From: Alitta virens
Taxonomy: Eukaryota > Annelida > Polychaeta > Phyllodocida > Nereididae
Assembly (NCBI GenBank): GCA_932294295.1
Contig: OW028586.1
Span: forward strand, 9,076,790-9,140,789
Direction: 5' to 3'
DNA length: 64,000 bases
The position numbers were made by a program, and so were the translations under genes. This document shows, one piece after another, positions 36,986-49,189 of the stretch (positions within the stretch are counted from its first letter, which is position 1; the number at the start of each line of letters is the position of its first letter). Under the pieces are notes generated by a model. The model did not search any database, was not told the origin of the DNA, and saw nothing but the letters and a program-made list of their open reading frames with translations.

Positions 36986-39900
36986 CTAAAACAATAAGGT
37001 AGGAACAGATCTGACAGACGTGATAATTTTTGAGCTGCACATAGGATCCAAAGTAAAAATCACGGTAAAACAGCGATGTGAATAATTATCATTTGCTCAG
37101 CTCCTAAACGTCCTTGAAATATGTTAAGCAACTAATGCTAGTTCTTATTCAATTTGGAACAATTAGATACCAAGGTTTTGTCGGTACTCCCCTCAGTTGC
37201 GGAGATATAGGCGAAAATTTAATGCAAAGTCACGAAAATATTGCTTTATGGTGAACCAGCTTGGTAATGACGTCACAAAGTGGCCCTTGATTAGGGACTG
37301 GACCCCGTTCTGGGGCTGGCACCCGATCTGAGTCTTACATATATACATTGTATATGGGTTCAGTTAGCCCCTTGCGCCTGGCCTAATAATGATAAATTGA
37401 CACCAACTAATTGTTACCTAGCAGGAAACCAAAAAAATACCTATCATATGGGCTCATAAAAAATTCCTTCATGTGACACCAAACTTGTGGTATTCATGGC
37501 AACCAAATTCTTCTATTTGGTACCTAGTGTCAAATTTATGCTGTTCTGAAGAAGATGAAATTTACCAGAAAAATCTGAAATAACTTGATCCATGTTTTAA
37601 AGATTGTGTTTCAAGTTAGAATTTGGACAGTGCTACAATGTTTCTCAATTAGCATGTCATAATAATCTATGCAGAGGGGTCAATATGGACATTTTTAACA
37701 ATTAAATTGTTTCTTTCTGTCATGCAGGGCATAGATACTAATTAGTGTAACGTAGGAAACCAAACAAACAGCCTATTATATAAAAGCTTATGAAAAGTAC
37801 TCTCATATGACTTCATAATTATGGTATCCATGGCAACCAAAATGATGCTATGGCTACCTAGTTACCAAAATATGTTGCGCTGGGTAAGATGACATCTGTT
37901 GAAATAATATGATGCATGTTGGAAGATTTTGTTTTCAAGCAAAATTTTGAACGATGCAACGCTCATAAATTTACTTTTATGAAAAGGTGTGAGTCAAAGG
38001 TCAAGGTTACTAAAGTATTTCTTCCAAATATGGAACTTTTTGTGCAAGGCAATGCAGATAGATATGTAGCTAGATACCTACACAGAAAGATAGATAGATA
38101 AATTTGAAAAGTGCAGCCCTATAAGCATGCTAAGACCCTGTTTGCTACCTGCCATTATGTACATCATCAATAACAAAACTTTTTATCATATTATCTACTT
38201 CAGGAACATCTACGTTTATGAAGTCACGCCATTCAATGAAGGAGCTTTCAGATTTCAATATCATTTACAAATAAAGAGAATAATAGTGGTAAATATCAGT
38301 TGGTAACAAGGGGCTAACCCTGAAAAGGTTTCTATGAACCCTAATGCACAGTTATCAAGATATTACATATTTTTATACTTACGGTAGAAAAACGAGAGAT
38401 CGACAAATGAATCTTTTAAAAGGTCTGAGTTTATCATAATTTTCAAATGTATAATTGCCCTCTTTTCATTCTTTGAATGTTTGATATAAGTTTTTATCAG
38501 GTCAAGTGGGCATATTTTTTAAAAATACAGGTTTATTAATCATATACGGCACTTTACAATTAAACATTATCCATACAACAATACAATTGTCAGCAATCAA
38601 TTACAAGATGCAAAATAATCATATATAAGTATATAGGCTGAGGCACTTATACTCAAAGATATCACCTTGGCTCCTTGGAATTGTTCATATTGCAGGTAAA
38701 GTTCACATTGTATTATGCTTCAGTGGGAGTTCACATCATTTCCAATTCATTTCGGTTACAACTTTTTAATTGCTTGCGGTGATTTTCGACAACTTGAAGC
38801 AAATATTGCTTCTTGTCTTCATCAATTGTGCTTTGATTGAACTCCTGGATGATAGCAACCCCCCTTTCAGCAATGTCATTTACACATCCTAGATTTTTAA
38901 CCATTGATAGTGAAGCTTCTTGGAGTCATTTTCAAGCCAATCATTCGCAGGCAAGTCCCAGAAATTTTCATCCCTATTCAGGGTAAAAGATGACTTTGAT
39001 GGTGTTAAATCAGTGATGGTTCCCGGCAATGTTTTGTGGAGATGGTCACCTCTTACAGTTATCATGTTATTTACAAGGATTTGTTTTTCATCAGTGGAGA
39101 TCAAGTCTGAGAAAATAGCTACTGTTACCAGCTCAGGACTCAAGATACCTGCAATGTCTAATCATCATTTTCAGACCAGCTGCCTGCAATTTGGCATTTT
39201 GGAGCTCATTTAACAAATGTTTAACCCTGATTTAAAAGAATGTCATTGACAGAACATCAACTGGTGATCTGCATATGTACCATGCTTGGATGCAGACATT
39301 GACTACAAAACGATTGGATCTTTGGAAGGCTATCCGTTCCGTTGATGTTATAATTTTTGACATATTTGAACTGTAAAGTAGTTAGGGATCTTCAGGCTGT
39401 AAATGGCCTTGGCCATCCAGCAAGCTCTATTTAAGGTTCCAGGCTTTCTGATTGTGACCTAAAACACACATATACAATAAATAAACCCCCTACTTCAAAT
39501 ATGTTTTATGTTATTGAGTAAAACGGATTGAGAGTAAGTGTCCAAGAAAGACTTATTAGGCTATGCCAATCCCATTGGCATACACTATTGTTTTTGTAAA
39601 TATTATTATTATTATTATTATTCCCTATTCTCCGCACCTCACTTTCTCTGATTGGCTTGCATGGGAATCTGATAAAACAGTCATTGGAATGTGTTATGAC
39701 ACCACAGTAGCTAACACTGGTCGAAAATCGGGTGCTGCAACTCTTCTGGAAAATGCCCTTGGTCGTAATCTTTGGTGGTTCAGTTGCAGACACCACGTGA
39801 TTGAAATACTATTAGCTGATGCATTTAATGTTTGTTTTGGACCCTCAAATGGTCCGAGATAAAACTTTTTAAGCGCTTCAAAGAGGACAGCCAAAAACTA

Positions 39901-40080
39901 CGAACTACCCCATCACAGCTGCAAGAGAATCCTCGTATATTGGCAAAAGAATCATATTGAAGAACTTCATTTTGGAACAGTCTACTAAGACTTATGAAAG
40001 AGATGATTATCTGGAATTGCAACAGTTGGCTGCTCTACACCAAGCAGTTTGAAAGTGCCACCAATGCAGGAGGACACTAG
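36986..40080 (+). repeat. outer part of duplicated unit, copy 2
   Basis: It continues uninterrupted from the right arm and matches 19632-21845 in direct orientation. The junction near 36985 keeps the pre-insertion sequence CACCTAAAACAATAAGG. It contains a (GATA)n tract near 38088-38100 and a transposase-like pseudogene. Homology stops at about 40080, which marks one boundary of the duplication. Confidence 0.88.
38730..39960 (-). pseudogene. transposase-like gene remnant, unit 2, middle inverted
   Basis: The C-terminal part lies on the - strand (about 39160-38730): I-L-S-P-E-L-V-T-V, F-S-D-L-I-S-T-D-E-K-Q, and after one frame change D-I-A-E-R-G-V-A-I-I-Q-E-F-N, then K-K-Q-Y-L-L-Q-V-V-E-N-H-R-K. 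The central part lies on the + strand (about 39645-39960): W-E-S-D-K-T-V-I-G, Y-D-T-T-V-A-N-T-G-R-K-S-G-A, C-R-H-H-V-I-E-I-L-L, F-G-P-S-N-G-P, then after a one-base deletion I-K-L-F-K-R-F. An (ATT)n run near 39600-39622 precedes the middle piece. The two pieces point toward each other although they belong to one protein, as in the other unit. The family is unnamed to me; a transposase-like role is inferred. Confidence 0.55.
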
Positions 40081-43000
40081 CCCGTCATATGGTAATAATT
40101 TGTAATTGCATGTATATTGAGGCTAGCGCTTACACTGTCCCTTTCCCACAATAAAACGATTGATCCTTAAATTCTTCATATCTTTTGTCATGGCTCGCCC
40201 ATATCGTGATTGATATATCAACCAATATTATTGTTCACGGCATTTTTTACATCTTAGCGCCGACTAACTGGCTTGTTTTGAGCGCCATTGTGCTGATGCA
40301 TGCACAACGTGATTACAGTTAACTGACGTGTTTTTGGCTGTTGAAAGTGAAAGTACAAATATTAGGCCGTCATAACACTTATCATCTCTCTGATGTTAGG
40401 CAGCTGTTTTCAACATGAAAAAGGATTGGGGGGGGAGGAAGTCTAGCATTATTTTCTTCACAAGTCCTTCCCGGTCGTAGGCCTATTTACCGCATGCCAA
40501 GTTCTGGAACAATGCATTGCCATTAGACGACACATAAGCGACACCTGCAGTCTCTGGAGAAAAGTTCACAAATCCAGCATACTATATTTGGAACCTACAT
40601 GTGCTTTCTTTTGGCCTTTGGATGCTAATTGCAATCCCTTACTCAGATGACACCATCACATTTGCAGCTTCTTGCCATCTACATATATTATTAAATAAAA
40701 AATAACAATATACATTATTACTTAGCAACAACAGTGTGCTATGTGTCTCCATCATTACAAAATAGCCAAAATGATGACAAGATAGTTAAAAAAAAACAAA
40801 AGGGTGACAAGATATTTAAAAAAAAAAGGGTACAGAGAGGGTTTTTATGGCCTAGAAAGTTGGGTTTATTTGTTGACTATTTTGTGCTGACTTTTAAAAG
40901 AAAGTGGACATTTATTTTTAATGTAACTATTTAGTCAGACTCAGTATGCATACTTACTGTCGAAGGTATGTTTTAAAATGCCTAGTTGGATGGATTATTA
41001 TAACCTCACATTTATTGGTCTAAATAAATGTAGAAAATATCTGAGTGTCCCCCCCCCCACCTGTACCTGAGCCCAGGCCTTGTGATCACAGCTGGGCACC
41101 ACCTGGATCCAATTAAGCTGTAGTTCCAGTATCAAACTTAGTGGAACAGGTAGATATGAATTATTTAACATTTTAATTATTTTCTACAATTGGTCAATGT
41201 CTTTCAATTGGTAATACTTCAAATTTTTGCAATATGATATCATATCATGATATGAAGGCCATTATATATTGCAGTTTTGCATGCTCCACACAGGAAATAC
41301 CAGTTGCATATATAAACTACAGAAATATTCCTGGTAAAATGAACTCCAATAACCACAATAAAACTTAAACATGATGTTAAATATAAGATGTATAATATGG
41401 GCACCAAAATAGCACCATAAATCATGATTTTTAGCAGCTGTTAATTCATTGCACAACCAAATATTGCCAGAACTCATAATGCAAATTAATGCATACAATG
41501 TCATGTCTTACTGATTCAAAGCAATGTCACTTGAAAAGTAGTGATGGGAGTTAATCTGCAACCAGTACCAAAATTTTAAAAGTGCAGAAACTTCAAAACA
41601 GGAACATAATTTGTGATCTTAAACCATCAAAGCACCTAAGAGAAATTAGGCAAGGAGGGTACATAGCTTAATGACTAAAGGACTCACCCCTAATTGGGGG
41701 CAATTAACATCTCAGAGTTCAATAAAATACGCATATTTATCAGTGATATACATAATTTTGCAATGCATCATACTATAGATATGAATTAGTTAAGTACCAA
41801 GCTGTATCATCTCATCATTACATCTGTCTCTGGTAGCTGGTCATATAAGCTGGCTGAACATCAGACCCAGTAGCATTTGAGACATTGAAATTTACCTGTA
41901 GATAGAGGGGGGTGATAACACATAGAAAAAAAATTATTTCAGAATTTCAAATGGAAACCATCCAGGTTTGTTAAGGCTGATATACCATTTCCAAAATGGA
42001 ATAAAACACATGCCTGTATCTTTATTTTTGGTCCCTCCCAAGACTGATTGAATATTTAGTCAATTTGAAAGAATTTTTAGCATTTGCGCGAAGGCGCGGT
42101 TCGTCCTATTTCCTTTATTATGGAACATAAAAAGTTGGTAGGCACATGACTGTATTCAGTGAAAAATAAGCTTCACTTTGAATACCAACATTGCTGTATT
42201 TAAAATTTTATTCACATTATAATAACTCAATTTTGAGACTAAATGAGCCCGAATAGACATATTTATCGCTCTCTTTATTCCGTCCTTTAACAGGCCTAAA
42301 ATTATTCAGTCACTTAATTTGAATTATGGTGTAAAACCTGAAAATTATAAGCATTGAATAGACATAACTAGAAATATTTCTCTGGATCAAAAGATAATAT
42401 TGCACAGATTATCTGTAATCTAAAATTATTCAGACACCGAATCTCCAGCTTGAGAGCAAAGGTTTTCAGTATTTTCTTAGGCTTTCATAAAAGCTATCTC
42501 TCCCCCCCCCCCCCCCCCAACATCTAGTTCAGTTCTTCATCAATGTTCTTCCCACCTATTATTGTGAAAAACTATGAAATAGTTCAAACATATCAATCTG
42601 CCACGCAAACCCATAATTTGAAATAATAGTTTGACAGTTGGGCTTGGGCATTAAGGATTAAGTCTCCCCACAATAGCCAAGAATTTTAAGCTATTTTAAT
42701 TTATCTCTGCACAAGCATTGCTTATCATTAAGGGCATTGGTTATTTTTATGGGCACATATCTATTGAGTCAATTGTTATTTTACTTGCTGGTCAAAGATT
42801 AAGTATGTTTTGTGAATTATGCATAGAAGTCTGTTTAAATTCTTATGCTAGGCCTACATGTATTTTAAATTACCAGATAAGACCAGTACTAGCCCTGATG
42901 CTTGTCTTCTTTATAGGCCATTCCCATTTACACACATTGCTTGTCGCACACACAAGGTTACCTATCATAACATTATAACCATGTTATTTCTGACGAATCC

Positions 43001-43199
43001 CCACACTTATTGTATACTGGTCCATGAAATGCCCTTTTTAGTTTTTGCCATTACACTTAAAGCTTAACTTGGGTAGAGAAAGAACACTCCTTCACAACCA
43101 AAACAGATTTTGTACATCCTTGCAAAACACTACAGGGTAATTTTTAATATTTAGATTTGCTGGCAATTTTGTGAATCATGCAGGAAGGTCATTTAGGTA

Positions 43200-43485
43200 T
43201 TACATCAATGCTACTGGTCAGAAGCTTAGTCAGCTGACATGACCAGCTATCAGAGTCAGATGTAATGATGGGATGATATGGTTTGAGTCCATACCATTTT
43301 ACACATTCACCTCAGGGGTGGGTCTTCAACTTACTCAAGCCACTATAGTTAACGTCTCACGATACTGACATCCAGCTATCAAGCTCATGAAGAGTGCCTG
43401 TGCCAAGGATCAAACTTGGGTCCTTCAGAATAGTTGGTTGGTGTTCTAACAGGCTAATGCCTTAACCACTGGGCTCCCCAACAAA
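43200..43485 (-). repeat. tRNA-derived SINE
   Basis: From 43485 on the - strand: GAGCCCAGTGGTTAAGGCAT (A-box-like), then AAGTTTGATCC (B-box-like), then a body. The body near 43210-43280 reappears inverted at 41810-41890 ('catcattacatctg', 'tagctggtcat'), so at least two copies lie within 1.5 kb. It is not a tRNA gene because the stems do not pair well. Confidence 0.55.
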
Positions 43486-44076
43486 CAAAATTGAATTAAT
43501 TCAATTTAAAATAATATTCATCACACCATCCGAGACTACAGTTGTTTACTCCATGGATTCAATTGCTGATGGACTATTCCATTATTTAGTAGACCCCCTA
43601 AATCTGTATTCATTTTAAAGCTCTTTACAAGACCAATCCAAATAACTCATTATTTAAGAGATATAAGGAGATTACATCAATATCGCTGACCTTTAAAGTT
43701 GCGGAAATCGCCAAATTTCTGCGTAAAGGATCAACTTTTCAACGAGGCTTGGGAGGGATCAAAAATAATGGTACACCTTTGTGTAATACATCATTAGAAA
43801 GGGTTTTTGAACCTTAACAAAGTTAGGATAGTTTCCCATTAAAATTCTGACATTCATGATTATCACCCCCCTCTACTGTAGACATTAGAAGTCAAAATAA
43901 AGTTTGAGTCAGCCACTTTATTTCCTATCTAAGCAAAGTAGTATCTATATATCTATCTATCTATCTAGCTATCTAGCTATCTATTATATATATAAGGCAG
44001 TTTTTAATAGCAGCAGTAGCTACTAGGGATAGCAGTGGGGGTAGTAGTTAGTACTTTTAGCATTTGTCACACACAG

Positions 44077-44340
44077 TACAGTTGTGGTCAAAAATGTGTA
44101 TAAACTTGAACAGAAAACAGATAACCATCACTTAATTTGTCACAACGCAGATAATTTTTGTCAATTATTAAAACCTAATTAATTGAAAACATTTTGTTTC
44201 AATCAGATACCTTCAAAACTTTTCAAAAAATGCAGGATATTTGTTCAAATATCAAATAGTTGATGGGTCAAAAGTGTGCATACACCTAAATTGATATGAT
44301 CTTGTTGCACAATATTCAGCCTGTTTAATAATAAGTCTGT
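44077..44340 (+). mobile_element. Tc1-type element, solo left end
   Basis: It begins TACAGTTGTGGTCAAAAATG and continues with 'cagaaaacagataa' and, near 44270, 'gatgggtcaaaagtgtgcat'. This order matches the ends of the Tc1 copies in the two arms. No transposase follows, so this is a truncated or internally deleted relative. Confidence 0.65.
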
Positions 44341-45722
44341 CAGTCCAGCTAATCAGTCAGTTCAGTTAGGTCAGTCTGTCTGTCAGTCAGCATAACAGAA
44401 CACGACAGCTGACAAATATTCAGTCATTTGTCATCAGTATCTTTTTTCCCCAATAAATTAGGTATTAGTGTATTTTCTCATTGTGTTGCCTTAAATAAAT
44501 TTTAGAGGATAAGATAGGTACAAATGAACTATTTAGAAAAAAACCGCATTGTGTGTGTCTATCATGTATAGAAGCCAAGTAATTGCCAGTTGAAGTTTTG
44601 CACTCCTCCAACATCTTCAGGTCAGTTAAAGATAAACGTCTTTAGTTAAAGAAAGTCAGGTGAGAAGGCCAAGGCAAACAGTGAGCAGTTTCTGAATATA
44701 GGCCAAGGCCAAAGGGTCTAGGCCAAGACAAAAAGTGTTCTCTAAAATTCATAATGCAATAAATTCGGACTTACGTAATATTTTTGTGCTCACTGTCTTG
44801 ACTTGAGAGAAATTGTATCAATAATATATGATCAAACTTTAATATTGATTACCTTTTCCAAGATAAACAATAGGCCTACAATGAAAGTATTACTTAATAT
44901 GAGGATTAAGGTCAAACTGGGAAAACCTGTGAAATCTGTAGTACTGATCTTCATTAGCATTTAGGGGGCTCAGTCAAAACATCAACTAAATGTAGCAACT
45001 TCTGAATAGACTATAAAGTCTAATTGCTTATCAAGCAGTCTAGTCCTGCAAACCTTGCCTAGACCTATTAAAACAGTCAGACTGGCCACATGATATAAAT
45101 TCATGCCAGAGATATAACTCTCAATGTGGCTCACAAGCCATTTCTCCATGTTTTCACATAACATGGCTCAATGCAATTCAGTACAATACAATGCAATACA
45201 ATTCAATGTAATAGATGAATCCTCATGTTTTATAATAGCTCACATAGACTCCACAGTAGTATCATGGTCCATGAACAAACATTCAGTGATATATGTAATG
45301 CACTAATGCACATTGATATTTTACAGAAACAGCACTACAAGGCTAAACCAAGTTTGATACATCAGAATGACATTAGCCAGCCACCCATGTAAAAAAAAAA
45401 AATTAAAAAGCCACCTGATTAACTGATTACATACCCAATGAATGTGACATCAGCCACTGGAGTCCAAAAATCTCTCCAGTTTCCATTGAACAGTCTCTTA
45501 TCAATTAAGGCAAGACTTCAAAGGCCAAAAAATTGTACTGTCTACAATGCAAGGAATGCATATAATGTGCAAAATTATACAGTGAAGAATATTCAAAGCT
45601 TTATTCATACAGTATCATATAGTGTAACCATAATCAATCTAGAAATTCACAACTATATTCTGGAAAATTATGTCAATTTGCAGTGGCCTCAGCCACTGTT
45701 ACGGCTCATTGCTCTTTTTAAG

Positions 45723-46003
45723 CAGATAGTGGTGCTGCTCCTACGAATGGTTGGGAAGTGGAGCCTGCACAAGGCAAGAGTCCTTTCAGGGATAGGCACT
45801 TGGCCATGTCGGTGCTTCATAACTGTGGCAAGCGAGGCATTGTGTGTGAGTGCTGCAAACCCAAGTGCTCCTTCCAGGAACTCAAGGAATACTGTCAGCT
45901 GCCTGGCAAACGATCCTTGCTTCCTCTCCCATCAAAACCTCCCCAAGATCAGGTAACATCACATGGGGTCTTGATGAGTCAAAACAAGCGGATGACGACA
46001 TAG
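45723..46003 (+). CDS. insulin-like peptide, exon with A chain
   Basis: After a pyrimidine-rich acceptor (ttgctctttttaagcag, AG at 45724-45725) the frame through 45728 encodes part of a C-peptide. Then G-K-R, a dibasic cleavage site, is followed at 45836-45895 by a 20-residue A chain with the insulin signature G-I-V-x-x-C-C-x3-C and a final L-x2-Y-C. The A chain has an extra cysteine (C-E-C-C), as in molluscan and some other lophotrochozoan insulins, where it pairs with an extra B-chain cysteine. It is followed by Q-L-P-G-K-R, a further dibasic site preceded by Gly. The frame stays open to a TAG ending at 46003, but CAG-GTAACA at 45952/45953 is a possible donor. The B-chain and signal-peptide exons are not visible upstream in this window. 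The larger overlapping frame 45438-45956 is a shadow. AATAAA near 46391 may be the poly(A) signal. Confidence 0.75.
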
Positions 46004-46614
46004 ACGTGCAAAGTGGGTATTTGCCATCTTCTTTAACTCAGGAGGGAACTGGATACGTGCACAAACTATCACATTGTTCAGGTGTTACGACTACTTCTGG
46101 GAAAATCTTCCATCGATGATGCTACCAATTAATCTATGTGCCCTTTATATTAATCAAAGAAACGTCTGACGGGCCCACATGGTCCATATCAATCCTGTTC
46201 CCCTCTATGCAATTCAGTAATAATATTTATACTGGTTTTCAGCAGTAGCAAATATTCTAGTAATTGAATGAGTGTTTGCATGAGGCAGGTGTTGCTGAAA
46301 TACCATGCATAATACTGATGATGAAATTGCATGTAGCCAATCACGAAATCAGAGTGAAAGATGTCTAATAAGTTTATTTATTAACTGCTTAATAAAATAT
46401 TTTAATATTAGAAATATTCCAGTCTTATTTGTCATTTGGAATCACAAAGGTTAGCTACCACTACATACTTGCAATAGGCCCTACCTTAAGGACGTAATCT
46501 GAAGGTTAAGAATTTGATAAGGCCTACAAGATTTAAATTGAAGATTTAATTTGACTTCAAGGAACTAAATATAATCATGTGCAGGCTTACATGCGTTTCA
46601 TTTTTTTGAAAAAT
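46004..46614. other. downstream of insulin-like exon, no gene
   Basis: AT-rich sequence with no coding motif. The AATAAA at about 46391-46396 could end the insulin-like transcript if the exon at 45723 is the last one. Confidence 0.4.
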
Positions 46615-47630
46615 TAGGCATTTGACACATGTATTGAGCATTTGCTGTATTCTCTACACCCATTCTTTGTATCATTCAAAATGCTAATAGCAATTGACAT
46701 AACGGTCATGGCAGTTGGCAGAATGAGTAGAAATGAATTGCAATAAAGCTCATCCAAACAATGTATATATATCATGGTCAAAAATATTGACCACACCATT
46801 CAAGTCATGACCATACACAGAGCACCTGGCCGCCGCCAGAGAACTGCATTCTCAGATGAATATCTCGCTTAATATTTGGTCTATTTTCAATCCGAAAACA
46901 TGATGGAATCAGTATGAACTATGCTACAACACAGTTTTAATTTGACGAAAATCGGACTAGTATTAGGGGAGCAGCAGCCTTTTAAAGAAGCGCTCAGCCC
47001 TTCCTGCATTGATACAGTCAGGGCGCGGACGTCTGCGAGAGCACCACTGTTTGCCTCCGCCAACCTAGCTACATTCTCGCTTAATATTTGGTCTATTTTC
47101 AATCCGAAAACACGTATGGAATCAGTATAATTTATACTACAATTCGGTCCTGATTTGACGAAAATCGGATTAATATAAATGGAGCAGCAGCCTCCGCAAG
47201 ACAACTGCCTTCTCAGACAAATATCTCGCTTAATATTTGGGTTTTTTTTTAATCCGAAAATACGTATGGAATCAGTATGAGCTATACTGCCATTCAGTCT
47301 TTATTTGAGGAAAATCGGACTAATATTAGAGGAGCAGCAGCCTTTTAAAGTATATACAACCCCCCCCCCTCCCTGCCTACACTGACGCTGGTAGCAAAAA
47401 GCCGGCGGGTTACCCGTGAAAGCCGCCGGGTTACCCGTGAAAGCTGCCGGGTTACCGGTAGAACCCCTCAACAAGCCGCCGGGGTGAAATTAGGGATGGA
47501 TAATTTGCCGGGTTCTACGGGCCACCCGCTGGCTTCCACGGGCCACCCGCCGGCTTCCACGGGTATTTTTTATTTTTTTTTACACCCGTGAGATTTCTAC
47601 GGTTGTGCCATGCAAGCATGGCACAACCGC
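46615..47630. mobile_element. partial copy of the 2.8 kb foldback element
   Basis: The stretch matches 25741-26605, the right half of the foldback element. It starts with 'gacacatgtattgagcattt' and includes repeated 'aatatctcgcttaatatttgg' units, GC-rich CCGGCGGGTTACCCGTG units (47400-47560) and the hairpin GGTTGTGCCATG...CATGGCACAACC (47605-47630). The left half and the outer terminal repeat are absent. Extra copies of the 150-200-bp unit relative to 25.9-26.3 kb suggest the subrepeats expand and contract. Confidence 0.8.
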
Positions 47631-48779
47631 CTACTAGTAATGGTCTCCTTAGGCTATCCTATTAATGGCACTAAATTGGTTTTCCTTGTGGTCTTTTAGC
47701 CATTGCAACTGTAATGCCATAAGTTCAGTCTGACAGAGACACAATCACTGCTCAGTGCTCAGAAGGATTTGCTAGATAATCTTTTCAATCTGATCAAACT
47801 AAATCTCCCCAGCATCAGCTGTACCACTGACAACTAAGCTTACATCCACTTCAGGATTAAGAAAGAGCAACCAGGTAAACTGAGATCTTTCAAAAGATTC
47901 ATCTGTTAATTAATTGCTTCTTTTTCGGTCGTAAGTATAAAAATGTGTCATATCTTGAAAACTGTGCATGACACAGACATGGTATACTATAGGTACTAAA
48001 ATGTTCAGAATATACACATTTATATTAACCCTCAATACATTCATATAGTCTAAAGTTGATACTTTATGAGTGACAATGCAAAAAAGCTATTTTCGGCAGA
48101 AACAAATAGCACGAAACTGCATTTCATCTATTTGGCATTTGGGGGAGTTCTGAAATCCCTTCAATGAGCCCAAAGTTTGCATTTGAGACAGAATGGGTTC
48201 ACAGAAACAATTTAAGCCCTAATGGGCTTATAATATCACCCTGACCCCAGTGCACCCAATATTATAGCCCTGTGCTTGTCATTATCTGAACTGGCTGACC
48301 AATCATAAACCTATGAATCTGGAGCAGCTGCAGGACAGGTCACATCTTGTCAGTTAAGAATTTGAAATTCATTCAGTAACCTTTGGAGGGATACTAGCGA
48401 AGTTGGATTTTAAATTAATTCATTTATGGAGGGATATATACCATTTATCACATCATTGCATGGTAAGTGAAGTTTTTTCTAACCACTGAAAATATGTTGC
48501 ACATGCTGATTTATATATGATTTGGTGTTAAGTCTAGTTTCTGAATATAAATTCAATTCATGGATCTATGGAACCTAGGAATATTTGGATAATAAATATT
48601 CCTAGATGGAACTATGGATGCAACTTGGCTGAAGAATTCTGATATACATGAATAAAACTATATATTTCTTTAAAACTTAATTAATTGCAACAGTCCCATG
48701 TATAGATCGATTTACATCACAATATAATAAAGTTTTTTTCTTAATTTTAAACTTGTGTGTTAAATTTTTCCAAAGATTG
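47631..48779. other. no gene; small inverted piece of the duplicated unit
   Basis: About 47870-47990 ('gatctttcaaaagattcat', 'aagtataaaaatgtgtcatatcttgaaaactgtgca') is an inverted relative of about 38325-38430 and of 20745-20790. This repeat is therefore dispersed and not confined to the duplicated units. Nothing else is recognised. Confidence 0.45.
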
Positions 48780-49080
48780 TAAGCAAAGTTTGTCTTAAAG
48801 ATGTCGTCAGATGATGTCTAAAAGACGTCATCTGATGACATATTTTAGACGTCAGACATTGGTCAACTAAATACGTCTAAAAGACGTCATCTGATGACGT
48901 ATTTTAGACGTCAGATATTGGTCAACTAAATACGTCTAAAAGACATCGTCAGATGACATCTTTTAGACGTCTCATATAAGACGTCATTGAAGTTTGCATA
49001 TGAGACCAGTATGGGCTAGTCATGAGACGTCTTGCAGAGACGTCAAAATGACGTCAATAAGACCACTTTTGCCCACTGGG
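48780..49080. repeat. ACGTC-rich tandem/foldback repeat
   Basis: About 58-bp units share AAAAGACGTCATCTGATGACG, TTTTAGACGTCAGA and ATTGGTCAACTAAATACGTC, in two full and two partial copies. Further GACGTC/TGACGTCA words lead to an end CCCACTGGG near 49070-49079. Nearly every unit contains the self-complementary GACGTC. I recall CAGTGGGC-ended repeats rich in ACGTC as common MITE-like families in aquatic invertebrates; class membership here is inferred. Confidence 0.6.
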
Positions 49081-49189
49081 AAGAATTTTAGACTTTTTTT
49101 TTCTTTTTTTTTGGACACCCTACTAGGCATTAATAGCAGCCTGCGGTTGCCATGGATACCAAAAGCGTGATGGCATTAGAAAGTACTTG

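Larger units (their letters stand above)
40081..45722. other. intergenic or intronic, no gene seen
   Basis: No exon is recognised in 5.6 kb. I looked on the + strand for an insulin B-chain signature (Cys-Gly-x-x-Leu) that could belong with the A-chain exon downstream and found none. The stretch holds a C-run near 42501-42518, SINE pieces (41810-41890, 43200-43485), an (ATCT)n tract near 43945-43985 and a Tc1 end at 44077-44340. The open frames at 40734, 41240, 42718 and 42858 lack motifs. Confidence 0.55.

Noticed and set aside
45101..45180. Cys-Gly-Ser stretch considered as an insulin B chain
   Set aside because: It lacks the leucine and second-cysteine spacing of a B chain and has no signal peptide or cleavage site.
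45438..45956. 172-codon open frame on the + strand
   Set aside because: It overlaps the insulin-like exon in another frame and has no motif; the insulin signature is in the frame through 45728.
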